From Thermoplasmata archaeon (GTDB taxonomy: Archaea; Thermoplasmatota; Thermoplasmata; Sysuiplasmatales; Sysuiplasmataceae): a DNA stretch of 37,826 nt. The stretch's first letter is position 1. Each line of letters begins with the position of its first letter. A program made the position numbers and the translations under genes. The notes beneath the pieces are model-generated. The model was not told where the DNA came from and searched no databases. It saw only the letters and a program-made list of their open reading frames with translations. Positions 8,156 through 15,301 of this stretch are shown piece by piece. Location: positions 1 through 37,826 of the forward strand of contig JAKABN010000004.1 of NCBI GenBank assembly GCA_021796895.1. The letters run 5' to 3'.

Positions 8156-8788
8156 TTAGTCGACTTTTAGAGCTGTTTCGCTCCCTGCCGATGCATGTCT
8201 GCCAAGGAAGTATCCACCAAACGCTGTTTCCCACAGGAACAGCGGGAAATAGTCCATCCTCTCGAGTCCGCCCGGCCCAAGAAATGCAAACAGTCCGAAA
8301 AATCCGGAGAGGAAGGCAATCAGGGAAAGGGTTGCCGCGGCATATGACAGATACTTCATCGGTCCGCTGACCATCCTTCCTCCAATGTAGCAGCTGCCTA
8401 TTCCAAACAGAAGGGTTGCAAGTGCGCCGATGGTATGGGTTGCCGGGCGTACATCCCAGGGCGACAGCGCTACCAGTGCCATGCCCAGGCCGGTAGCATA
8501 GAAGATAGGCGAACCCGGGAATCTGTGCCTCCCGTAAAAGATGCCTGCGGAACTCCATATCCAGAGGAGCGCGGCTATGAAGAGAGCCGTATTCCAGAAC
8601 CACTCGGTCGCAACCCCTGCGCCTCCAAGGTAGCTGATTGCGTCAGTATGGATGCTGTAATTCGGGTACACCGACTCGGATGCGGTCAGGACCAGCATTA
8701 TCATTGCACCGCCGAAGGCGAATCCCAGACCGGGGTTCTTCTTCGGGACGATTAGTGATTTGATTTGGGACGGTAACTGCAATGCCAC
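8156..8788 (-). CDS. DUF998-like integral membrane protein
   Basis: The 210-residue protein has about six hydrophobic segments. The extracytoplasmic SESVYPNYSIHTDAISYLGG between the first two spans, and GMALVALSPWDVRPATHTIGALA later, match the DUF998 family pattern (YPxYS, ISxLG, and a conserved histidine before the fifth helix). Its function is unknown; the family is loosely related to membrane hydrolases and lipid-interacting proteins. The start is GTG at 8788, about 20 nt from a TATA-like aatacttt. An ATG start is not available nearby. Confidence 0.75.
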   Translation of the reverse strand: MALQLPSQIKSLIVPKKNPGLGFAFGGAMIMLVLTASESVYPNYSIHTDAISYLGGAGVATEWFWNTALFIAALLWIWSSAGIFYGRHRFPGSPIFYATGLGMALVALSPWDVRPATHTIGALATLLFGIGSCYIGGRMVSGPMKYLSYAAATLSLIAFLSGFFGLFAFLGPGGLERMDYFPLFLWETAFGGYFLGRHASAGSETALKVD

Positions 8789-8840
8789 TGCAGTCCACCG
8801 GCAAAGTATTTCACCATTTGCCCCTGGGTCCTGCTTCTGA

Positions 8841-9855
8841 GATTGTCAGTATGGTTTCAGTACAGTTGAAGAGAGGCTGACGCCGAGAGTACGTTTCCCC
8901 GCATTCTACGCAGTATCGAGGGCGGTGGATATCATGAGTGCGTACAGGTCGATGTGTGTTGACGACGGATGGAGGAAGCTGGGTTTTGAAAAGAAGCCGA
9001 CGTACGAGCTTCTCAGGGAATTCATCAACGAGAGAATAGGGAGTGAGAACCTTCATCCGCTGTTCGACGCAATCATAAGGGAGGTGGCCGGACACTGCGG
9101 ACAGTCAGGCCACACCATCGGCAGGAGGGTCGGCGAGGATGCGACCGACAGGCAGTCGCTGAAACACGATAAAGAGGCGGAGTACAGCGGTTACTACAAA
9201 CACTGCGGCTACAAGGTTGATGTCGCCCATGACATGGACGATCCGTCGCTCGTCCTCGAATACACGATCATGTCAATCAACGGGGATGAGGGGAAATGCC
9301 TCATCCCTTCGCATCAGAGGATTGTTTCCGCCGGAATGAGTACTGTGGAATGGAAGATTCACGGCAAGTATACCACGTATGCCAACATAGCATACTGCGA
9401 GACAGGGAAAATACACATTGTCTACCGCATACAGGACGGGTGGGTTTACAACGAGGTGGGGGGAGTGGGAGGGCATAGGGCGCCTGTACCAGCGGTACCA
9501 CGGTGAAGCAAATTTTAGCGTCGGCGCATCCATGGAAGGCATGCCGGCATAACTCGAGAGGAAGGATGAGCATGAGGCAGTGGGCTCATTCCACAGGAAC
9601 ATCGCGATGGCGATGGATGAGGAAGACCATGAACAATCCAGCAAGGACTACGGCGAACGGAGCGGCAAGACGGAAGGGCAGTTCGCCGTTGCAAAGCACA
9701 GCATGCTGCTCGACGCCAGGCTGACAAGGAGGGATTTCGCCGCTTTTGTGCGTCTCTGCGACATCACCTATCTCGCAGGCGCATTTGCCGCACTCATCAG
9801 GATGCAGCACAGTGTATTCTATCATCCTGGCTGCCTGACTTACATAACAACATGA
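8841..9855 (+). pseudogene. Frameshifted DDE-type transposase remnant
   Basis: A transposase-like reading frame starts after the stop at 8838 (YGFSTVEERLTPRVRFPAFY). It continues through a GTG at 8925 and includes VGEDATDRQSLKHDKEAEYS with the likely first catalytic Asp, running to about 9480. It then needs a shift to another frame, where RLYQRYHGEANFSVGASMEG is cut by a TAA at 9550. After the stop the same frame continues with DYGERSGKTEGQFAVAKHSM, which carries a plausible catalytic Glu, and ends at 9855. The frame change falls in a G-rich run at about 9455-9470. One frameshift plus one nonsense codon argue for a dead insertion-sequence copy. I did not find clear terminal inverted repeats, and the IS family is uncertain. 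Confidence 0.7.
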
Positions 9856-10073
9856 CACGGTGAGACAGCGATACCGCCGCATCTTTATGAGACCGCTCAA
9901 CAGCCGTAAGGCACGAGCGTATCTATGCTCACCGGGCCGGCGAAGTAGTATCTCGTGTATTTCGCAATAAAAAGTGTTCCGTGGACCCTGTACGGAAGCT
10001 CAACACACGATGCCCGTGTATTCCATCACGGGAATAAAGACGGAAACTGACCATTTCTTTTTTACCCGCTGAC

Positions 10074-10088
10074 AATCGTCGGACGATT
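10074..10088 (+). promoter_or_regulatory. 15-bp palindrome upstream of RDD gene TATA box
   Basis: AATCGTC-G-GACGATT is a perfect 7-bp inverted repeat around one central base. It ends 7 nt before a TATA-like cattatatc at about 10096-10104. The position overlaps or abuts the BRE, as expected for an archaeal repressor or activator site. No other copy was noticed in the window. Confidence 0.5.
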
Positions 10089-10136
10089 CCGATAGCATTA
10101 TATCTGCGGTGGGCGATGAAGATACAGGGATGCTCA

Positions 10137-10619
10137 ATGCCAATAGCCATTGAAATGCTTTTCAGAAACGGTATACTCCGGTCGCACTGGCTGAAGAGAG
10201 CCGCGGCAGGACTGATTGATATATTGACTGTTTTTGTTCCGGTGTGGGCGGTGGGGAGCACATTCGGCTTCGGTAGGCTCTACTTTGAGCTCTTCGCTGG
10301 CGTATCGTCCGGCGTGTGCTGGTTCATTTACTCGACTGCGTCGGAATACTTCTACGGATACACTCTCGGGAAGAAGATTACAGGATTACGAGTCTCTTCG
10401 GAGAAAGGACAGATATCGCTGCATGAAGCTGTCTTCCGCAACATAACCAAACTCTTCTGGTACATACTGCTGCCGCTTGACGTCATTCTGGGGCTGTTCA
10501 CGTACGGGGATCCGAGACAGAGATTCACAGACAGGGTATTCGGCACCACGGTCGTTTCGACGCACCCTGCAAGTTCCATGATAAAGGTGAAGCTCAGACA
10601 CATAAGAAGTTACGAATGA
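10137..10619 (+). CDS. RDD-family membrane protein
   Basis: The 160-residue protein contains LKRAAAGLIDILTVFVPV, the R-x-x-A-x-x-x-D motif that names the RDD family. A second span follows, then FYGYTLGKKITGLRVSS, and a final span ends in PRQRFTDRVFGTTVV, also typical of the family. The role of RDD proteins is mostly unknown; some are linked to transport. I choose the ATG at 10137 because the TATA-like box at 10096-10104 is about 37 nt upstream; the ATG at 10116 would be only about 15 nt away. The gene is convergent with the KaiC-like operon, with only three bases between the stop codons. Confidence 0.8.
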   Translation: MPIAIEMLFRNGILRSHWLKRAAAGLIDILTVFVPVWAVGSTFGFGRLYFELFAGVSSGVCWFIYSTASEYFYGYTLGKKITGLRVSSEKGQISLHEAVFRNITKLFWYILLPLDVILGLFTYGDPRQRFTDRVFGTTVVSTHPASSMIKVKLRHIRSYE

Positions 10620-10622
10620 TAC

Positions 10623-11345
10623 TCATTCGAAAAGAGTGAAACCGTCGGTAGTTATGGAATATTGCAATATTTTTGTTCTCTCCGGAAAATTCTTCACCTT
10701 GCTCACGATGAGATTGTTTTCGAATTTCTTACCCACACGATCTCTCTCCAGTTCAAGCATCGTATCGCAGAGAGCATATATGGAGTTCTGAGTGCGCGTA
10801 TCAAAAACGCCCTTTGTCATCGTCATAAGCAATGTGCCCCGGCTGCGCTTGTTGTAAGCCTTAAGCGTTCTGAGCGCGCCGAGCACTTCCTCGACGCCGT
10901 AATTGTCCAGAAAGAAGTCCAGAGAGTCGACAGTTATTCTGAATGGAGGTTTTATTTTGAATATTTCATGGGTGAGAAATGTGAGAAAATTAAACGGCCG
11001 CACGCCTTCGGGAGCACTCTCGAACACGTCTACAACCTTGATGCCCTCCTGCCTGTACCTGGTGACCTCGAGTCTTCTCAGAAGCACAGAATCGTAATAC
11101 TTGTCCCCTATGTCTATGATTTCAAGTTCAGGACGCCAGCCGAAACGGGTTATGGTGGATATTACCTCCTCCTTGCTGTCCATTGTGGAAAAATAGTAGC
11201 TCTTCTCATCGCCCACGGATGCAAACTGCTTTGCCAGAACCCCGAGCCCCGAACCCGTATCGCCCACTATGGCGCACAGTGTTCCCTCCGCGAACCCGCC
11301 TCCGAGGGCTGAATCCAGATGTTTTATGCCGGACGTGACTGGCAT
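10623..11345 (-). CDS. KaiC/RecA-fold protein with degenerate P-loop
   Basis: This 240-residue protein starts TSGIKHLDSALGGGFAEGTL, the KaiC/RAD55 N-terminal signature in which GLD-x-LGGG precedes the P-loop. The Walker A motif reads GDTGSGLG (residues 28-35): the catalytic lysine is replaced by Leu34 and the following Thr/Ser by Gly. A Walker B strand RITVDSLDF (Asp140) is kept. It therefore probably has the RecA fold but binds or hydrolyses ATP poorly. It is the last gene of a three-gene operon; its ATG overlaps the preceding stop as TGATG. It may be a regulatory or structural partner of the intact ATPase at 11908-12684. Confidence 0.8.
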   Translation of the reverse strand: MPVTSGIKHLDSALGGGFAEGTLCAIVGDTGSGLGVLAKQFASVGDEKSYYFSTMDSKEEVISTITRFGWRPELEIIDIGDKYYDSVLLRRLEVTRYRQEGIKVVDVFESAPEGVRPFNFLTFLTHEIFKIKPPFRITVDSLDFFLDNYGVEEVLGALRTLKAYNKRSRGTLLMTMTKGVFDTRTQNSIYALCDTMLELERDRVGKKFENNLIVSKVKNFPERTKILQYSITTDGFTLFE

Positions 11346-11911
11346 CAGTCACCACCGTATCTGATTGTTTTGTCGCTGACGAGTCCCAGCAGCGTGCTCA
11401 CTTCCTGAGTCTGCTGCTCATTTATGCTGAGCATCAGTATCATTGCACCCCTCGAACGCAGACCGTTAACCATGATGTGCAGAAATTCGCCCATTATCTT
11501 CCAGTCGTTGTGTATATGCAGGGTGTTGATGGAATCCACGATTACCAGCACCGTCTTATCCGGTGACTTTCTCCTGACAAATTCAACCTTGAGCATTATG
11601 TTCTCGAGCATTGTCGGGCTCTCAATAAGAATGACGTTTTCGGGGCTTCCGTGCTGGCCGGTCATCATGCTCGAAATGCAGTCTATGAATCTGACGTGAC
11701 TCGTGTCCACGCCTATCATCTTCATGGCGTTGATTATCGCCTCGGCAGGAACAGTCGAAGCAACGTAGATTATCTGCATGTTCTTGTTCCGGTGGTTCAG
11801 CATGCCCTTTATCGCGTCGAAATAAACTTCGGTGCCGATTTCGAGCGAAGTGGAGGTGCTAGGCTCGAGCTTCTGCATCTCTCCCGCCACCTGTACGGAC
11901 ACATCTATCAT
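11345..11911 (-). CDS. KaiC/RecA-fold protein lacking a P-loop
   Basis: The 188-residue protein resembles the RecA core of KaiC-like proteins without the ATP-binding loop. It has the strand MQIIYVASTVPAEAIINAMK (where KaiC relatives read ...ESPEE...), a second strand around HVRFIDCISS, the Walker B strand VLVIVDSINTL with Asp126, and the usual following strand AMILMLSINE. The N-terminal 45 residues contain no GxxGxGKT. Both ends overlap neighbours (ATGA with the upstream gene, TGATG with the downstream one), so it is co-translated with two paralogs. It is probably a non-catalytic subunit of one complex. I know of no characterised homolog. Confidence 0.75.
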   Translation of the reverse strand: MIDVSVQVAGEMQKLEPSTSTSLEIGTEVYFDAIKGMLNHRNKNMQIIYVASTVPAEAIINAMKMIGVDTSHVRFIDCISSMMTGQHGSPENVILIESPTMLENIMLKVEFVRRKSPDKTVLVIVDSINTLHIHNDWKIMGEFLHIMVNGLRSRGAMILMLSINEQQTQEVSTLLGLVSDKTIRYGGD

Positions 11912-12684
11912 GCACTGCCACCTTTCAGAAGAGGGACGAGCAGCGTACCAGCGGTAGACAGGTCAAGCACATACTTCGCTCTGGAATGTGATGTCCCGCG
12001 CATCTTTATGACCTGCAGCGTCCTGAGGAGGTCTCCGTTTCTCTCCATGTTTCCCATCAGTATGACACCGTCTGCAACAGCCTCCTCCACGCCGTATTTC
12101 GAATAGCTGGAATCGGCGGCCGTCATTTCAGATATCACAAGCGATGTTGTGCCGAGTCCGGACAGCATCTTGCTGAGGCCGAGCATCAGATTCCTCAGTT
12201 TCTCCTGAGTATCCAGCTGGTAGGCTATCGAAGTTATGGAATCGATGACGAGTCTTCTCGCCTTAGTCTCTCTGGTCAAATCTCCGAGAGCGACGACTAG
12301 CAGATCGACGTCTTCAAGTGACATCTTATCCCGCTTGAAACCCAGCCTGCTGTATATCGCCGATATGTCAATGAATGTCATCTTGCCGCTCTTGATAAGG
12401 TCCCTGCGGAAGAAATCATATGGGATCATGTTCGCGATGAGTTTTTCGAATGGCTCCGTTACGGAAAGATAGAGCCCGTTTTCACCGCTCACTGCGCCAT
12501 GGAGGAGAAATTCAAGCGAAAGTGAAGTCTTGCCTGTGCCGCAGTTACCGGTAAGCAGGATTGTGTTGTTTCGTGGAATGCCGCCGCCGAGTATACTGTC
12601 GAGCCCTTCGATTCCTGTGAGACACTTTTCTCTGCCTATGCTGCCCAGCGTGGCAGATTTTATTTCCTCCTGCGATGTCTTCAT
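11908..12684 (-). CDS. KaiC-like RecA-superfamily ATPase (intact)
   Basis: This 258-residue single-domain KaiC-like ATPase has CLTGIEGLDSILGGGIP, Walker A GNCGTGKT (residues 46-53), a VTEPFEKL segment where KaiC has its catalytic glutamates (Glu77), and Walker B RRLVIDSITS with Asp148. Such proteins form rings or dimers and act as ATP-driven switches; ArlH of the archaellum is one example. No adjacent archaellum, kinase or receiver genes point to a specific role. It is the first gene of a three-gene operon with a TATA-like box at about 12709-12720. ATP turnover here may set the state of the two degenerate partners. Confidence 0.88.
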   Translation of the reverse strand: MKTSQEEIKSATLGSIGREKCLTGIEGLDSILGGGIPRNNTILLTGNCGTGKTSLSLEFLLHGAVSGENGLYLSVTEPFEKLIANMIPYDFFRRDLIKSGKMTFIDISAIYSRLGFKRDKMSLEDVDLLVVALGDLTRETKARRLVIDSITSIAYQLDTQEKLRNLMLGLSKMLSGLGTTSLVISEMTAADSSYSKYGVEEAVADGVILMGNMERNGDLLRTLQVIKMRGTSHSRAKYVLDLSTAGTLLVPLLKGGSA

Positions 12685-12708
12685 AAGAATCTTGTAGACA
12701 ACCGGGCA

Positions 12709-12720
12709 ATACGATTAATA
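12709..12720 (-). promoter_or_regulatory. TATA-like promoter of the KaiC-like operon
   Basis: On the minus strand ggttattaatcg lies about 25 nt upstream of the ATG at 12684. This predicts a leaderless tricistronic mRNA running to about 10620. Confidence 0.55.
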
Positions 12721-12954
12721 ACCTTTTTTACGGAAGTGGCAGCAGTTGATAATCGGTTGCGGAGTGGGAGGTTCACGCGATGCATGCGGATCCGGTAACT
12801 GTCGCCTCCTTAACGCTCCATCCCTTTGAGTACCGTCGAACGTGCCTCTCATCTCCTGCAGCGGGAAGGATGCGCAACCTGCAACTGAGCTCACAAACAG
12901 GAACGAAAGTGACAGAATCGCAAACTGAGCGAAGACGCCGATCCTGTGTCCCAT
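12715..12954 (-). CDS. Possible small lipoprotein or decayed secreted protein
   Basis: The first 30 residues look like a lipoprotein signal peptide: a short polar start, a hydrophobic core FAQFAILSLSFLFVSSVAG, then a Cys. The remaining 50 residues (Arg/Pro-rich) do not look like a folded domain, so this may be a gene decayed by frameshift, or chance. Its 3' end overlaps the promoter region of the KaiC-like operon. No other gene is visible in the 500-bp stretch 12685-13184. Confidence 0.25.
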   Translation of the reverse strand: MGHRIGVFAQFAILSLSFLFVSSVAGCASFPLQEMRGTFDGTQRDGALRRRQLPDPHASREPPTPQPIINCCHFRKKGY

Positions 12955-13097
12955 ATCTGCCCTGTCTCCGGTAAAATGTGTCTGTTCCCAGCATTTCGAT
13001 ACGGTTCATAATACATTCGAAAAAACAGTCCGACTTACCAACGGCAGACACAGGTATGGTGCAACCGTCGATAGCAGTGTTCAAAATTGACACCGGT

Positions 13098-13163
13098 AGG
13101 CTTAAAATATCACCCGAATGCTTTTGATTGCGAAGTGCACCGCATGGAGTTACGAACGGTGCA
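13098..13163 (+). promoter_or_regulatory. gdhA promoter and leader hairpin
   Basis: A TATA-like cttaaaatatc at about 13098-13110 predicts a transcript start near 13132, leaving a leader of about 53 nt. The first part of that leader would fold into a perfect 7-bp stem: TGCACCG at 13136-13142 pairs with CGGTGCA at 13157-13163 across a 14-nt loop. As DNA the same repeat could be an operator just downstream of the start site. Confidence 0.45.
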
Positions 13164-13184
13164 AAAACAACGGGAAGTAATTAA

Positions 13185-14438
13185 ATGGCTGAACAACTGG
13201 ATCAGTTTGAGATTGCGGTAGCGCAGATAAAGAAAGCGGCAAAGATACTGAACCTGGATGCGGGCATGGTGGAAATACTGACACATCCCAAGAGGGAGCT
13301 GACAGTTAATTTCCCGGTGCGGATGGATGACGACTCAGTGCGTGTGTTTACCGGATACCGTGTGCAGTACAACTATTCCCGCGGGCCCTGCAAAGGCGGA
13401 GTGAGGTACCACCCGAAAGTCACGCTCAATGAGGTCAGGGCACTTGCAGCATGGATGACATGGAAGACGGCCGTCGTGAATCTGCCCTTCGGAGGCGCCA
13501 AGGGGGGCATAATCGTGGACCCGAAGAAGCTGAGCCGCAATGAACTCGAAAGACTCACAAGAAGATACACGTCTGAGATAAGCATAATAATCGGGCCGGA
13601 GAAGGATATTCCAGCACCGGATGTCTATACAGATTCTCAGACCATGGCATGGATGATGGACACATACAGCATGATAAAGGGCTATTCGGTTCCGGGCGTT
13701 GTAACGGGCAAGCCTCTGAGCGTCGGAGGTTCGGAAGGCCGCAGCGATGCCACGGCAAGGGGCGCCATGTATGTTGCAAAGGCAGCCGCAAAAACTGCTG
13801 GAATAGACACAAAAAAGGCGACAGTTGCAGTCCAGGGATACGGGAACGCTGGTTCAATTGGCGCGAGACTCTTCCACAGCGATCTTGGTGCCAGAGTTGT
13901 TGCGGTCAGCGACAGCAGGGGAGGCATATACCTCAAAGAGGGAATAGACCTGCAGAAGCTCGACGCACATAAGGCGAAGAGCGGATCTGTCATCAATTTT
14001 CCCGGAAGCAGAAATATTTCCAACGAAGAACTCCTGACGCTGGACGTTGACATACTCGTGCCTGCGGCACTGGAGAACCAGATTACTGAAAAGAACGCCT
14101 CACTGATAAAGGCGAAGATGGTTGTGGAGGAGGCAAACGGACCAACTACACCGGCGGCGGACGAGATACTGTTCAAAAACGGTGTTTTCCTCCTGCCGGA
14201 TGTCCTGGCAAATGCCGGCGGGGTAACGGTCAGTTACTTCGAATGGGTTCAGGACATACAGAGTTTCTTCTGGTCGCTGGAGGAAGTGAACCAGAAGCTG
14301 CAGAGGGTAATGACGACAGCCTATGAAGGAATACTCCCGATTTCGAAGAAGGAGAACATAGACATGAGGACTGCTGCATATGTGTACGCGGTAAAGAAGG
14401 TTGTAGACGCCCACATTGCGAGAGGTCTCTGGCCCTGA
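13185..14438 (+). CDS. gdhA: Glutamate dehydrogenase (Glu/Leu/Phe/Val family)
   Basis: At 417 residues this is a standard hexameric-type glutamate dehydrogenase, interconverting glutamate with 2-oxoglutarate and ammonia using NAD(P). The glutamate-binding segment GPCKGGVRYHPKV, the catalytic lysine in PFGGAKGGI (Lys106), PEKDIPAPDVYTD, the nucleotide-fold loop VAVQGYGNAGSIGAR, and the C-terminal DVLANAGGVTVSYFEW are all present. The cofactor preference is not certain. The upstream leader of about 50 nt with a hairpin is unusual among the mostly leaderless genes here and may be regulatory. Confidence 0.96.
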   Translation: MAEQLDQFEIAVAQIKKAAKILNLDAGMVEILTHPKRELTVNFPVRMDDDSVRVFTGYRVQYNYSRGPCKGGVRYHPKVTLNEVRALAAWMTWKTAVVNLPFGGAKGGIIVDPKKLSRNELERLTRRYTSEISIIIGPEKDIPAPDVYTDSQTMAWMMDTYSMIKGYSVPGVVTGKPLSVGGSEGRSDATARGAMYVAKAAAKTAGIDTKKATVAVQGYGNAGSIGARLFHSDLGARVVAVSDSRGGIYLKEGIDLQKLDAHKAKSGSVINFPGSRNISNEELLTLDVDILVPAALENQITEKNASLIKAKMVVEEANGPTTPAADEILFKNGVFLLPDVLANAGGVTVSYFEWVQDIQSFFWSLEEVNQKLQRVMTTAYEGILPISKKENIDMRTAAYVYAVKKVVDAHIARGLWP

Positions 14439-14497
14439 GCCGGTGCTGGCGCGTGATTATGCCCGTTCCTGAAAATAAACCACTTACACCTTCTTTT

Positions 14498-15061
14498 TCA
14501 TATGAGCTTCAGCAGGTCCGACTTGGTTATGATCCCCGATATCTTTCCGCGCCTCTGCACGAGCACGGCCGGACTGTGATACAGAAGTGTGGCAACGGTC
14601 TCCACAGGAGTTTCTTCAGGAATGACAGGATAGGCTTCGTTCATCACTTCCTCCACCCTTATACCAGACAGTTCATCTATGCTCAGTCCCTGTCTCAACT
14701 TGACCAGTATTGCCTCTTCTGAGATGCTCCCGACGACGCTCTCTCCGTTCATTACCGGCATCTGCGAATAACCGCGCTTCTTCATCGTCTCACTGACTTC
14801 AGCAAGTGTAGCATCATCGTTTATAGCGACTATCGAGGCGTGAAGAACATCCTTTGCACTCTTCCTGATCTTTCGGACCTTCCCCTCACTTTCCAGAGCA
14901 TTGAACACCCTTGTCACGATCTCGTAGCTCGCCGATATAGTGTTCCTCTCGAGTTTCGCAATTGTCGACTGGCTCACTTGCGACACTCTTGCAAGCTCAT
15001 TCTGCGTCATGTCCAGCTGCTTTCGCATCTTCTTTATGTCGCCGATTGCGGGAAAAGGCAT
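14498..15061 (-). CDS. XRE-type HTH regulator with two CBS domains
   Basis: The N-terminal part is a Cro/XRE helix-turn-helix: IKKMRKQLDMTQNELARVSQ, then VSQSTIAKLERNTISASYE. It is followed by two CBS motifs, one around AKDVLHASIVAINDDATLAE and one around VEEVMNEAYPVIPEETPVE ending in SGIITKSDLL. This HTH-CBS architecture is widespread in archaea, and CBS pairs typically sense adenine nucleotides or S-adenosylmethionine. The ATG at 15061 is preferred over the GTG at 15082 because the AT-rich ttaatatg at 15085-15095 is then about 29 nt upstream. It diverges from threonine synthase and could regulate it; this is an inference from position only. Confidence 0.88.
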   Translation of the reverse strand: MPFPAIGDIKKMRKQLDMTQNELARVSQVSQSTIAKLERNTISASYEIVTRVFNALESEGKVRKIRKSAKDVLHASIVAINDDATLAEVSETMKKRGYSQMPVMNGESVVGSISEEAILVKLRQGLSIDELSGIRVEEVMNEAYPVIPEETPVETVATLLYHSPAVLVQRRGKISGIITKSDLLKLI

Positions 15062-15243
15062 CGTTGCAGTTATGGCGTTCACATATTAATTCATATTGGA
15101 ATACAAAGACGCGTTTTTCAAACACCGGAGGTGCATGGAGGATTCGAACGAGACGCATCATTGAAGCCGCGGGCAATTGCTGAACGGTGCGTTTTAGCCT
15201 CATTGCAAAACAAAAATCCCGCTGAACATCATATTCTGTTACG

Positions 15244-15301
15244 AATTTTTATATCAACGTTGGTTTTATTAAAGTTCAACATGAGAACCAGGCATGAGTG
15301 A
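15244..15301 (+). promoter_or_regulatory. thrC promoter with overlapping mini-ORF
   Basis: A TATA-like tttttatatc at about 15244-15256 puts the transcript start near 15278. The first ATG, at 15281, opens a six-residue frame (MRTRHE) whose TGA (15299-15301) overlaps the thrC start as ATGAGTGA. A ribosome loading at the leaderless end would finish this mini-ORF on top of the thrC ATG, which suggests translational coupling or leader control. Confidence 0.35.

Noticed and set aside
10662-11312. 216-residue frame on the plus strand
   Set aside because: It is fully antisense to the KaiC-like gene at 10623-11345, whose motifs are unambiguous.
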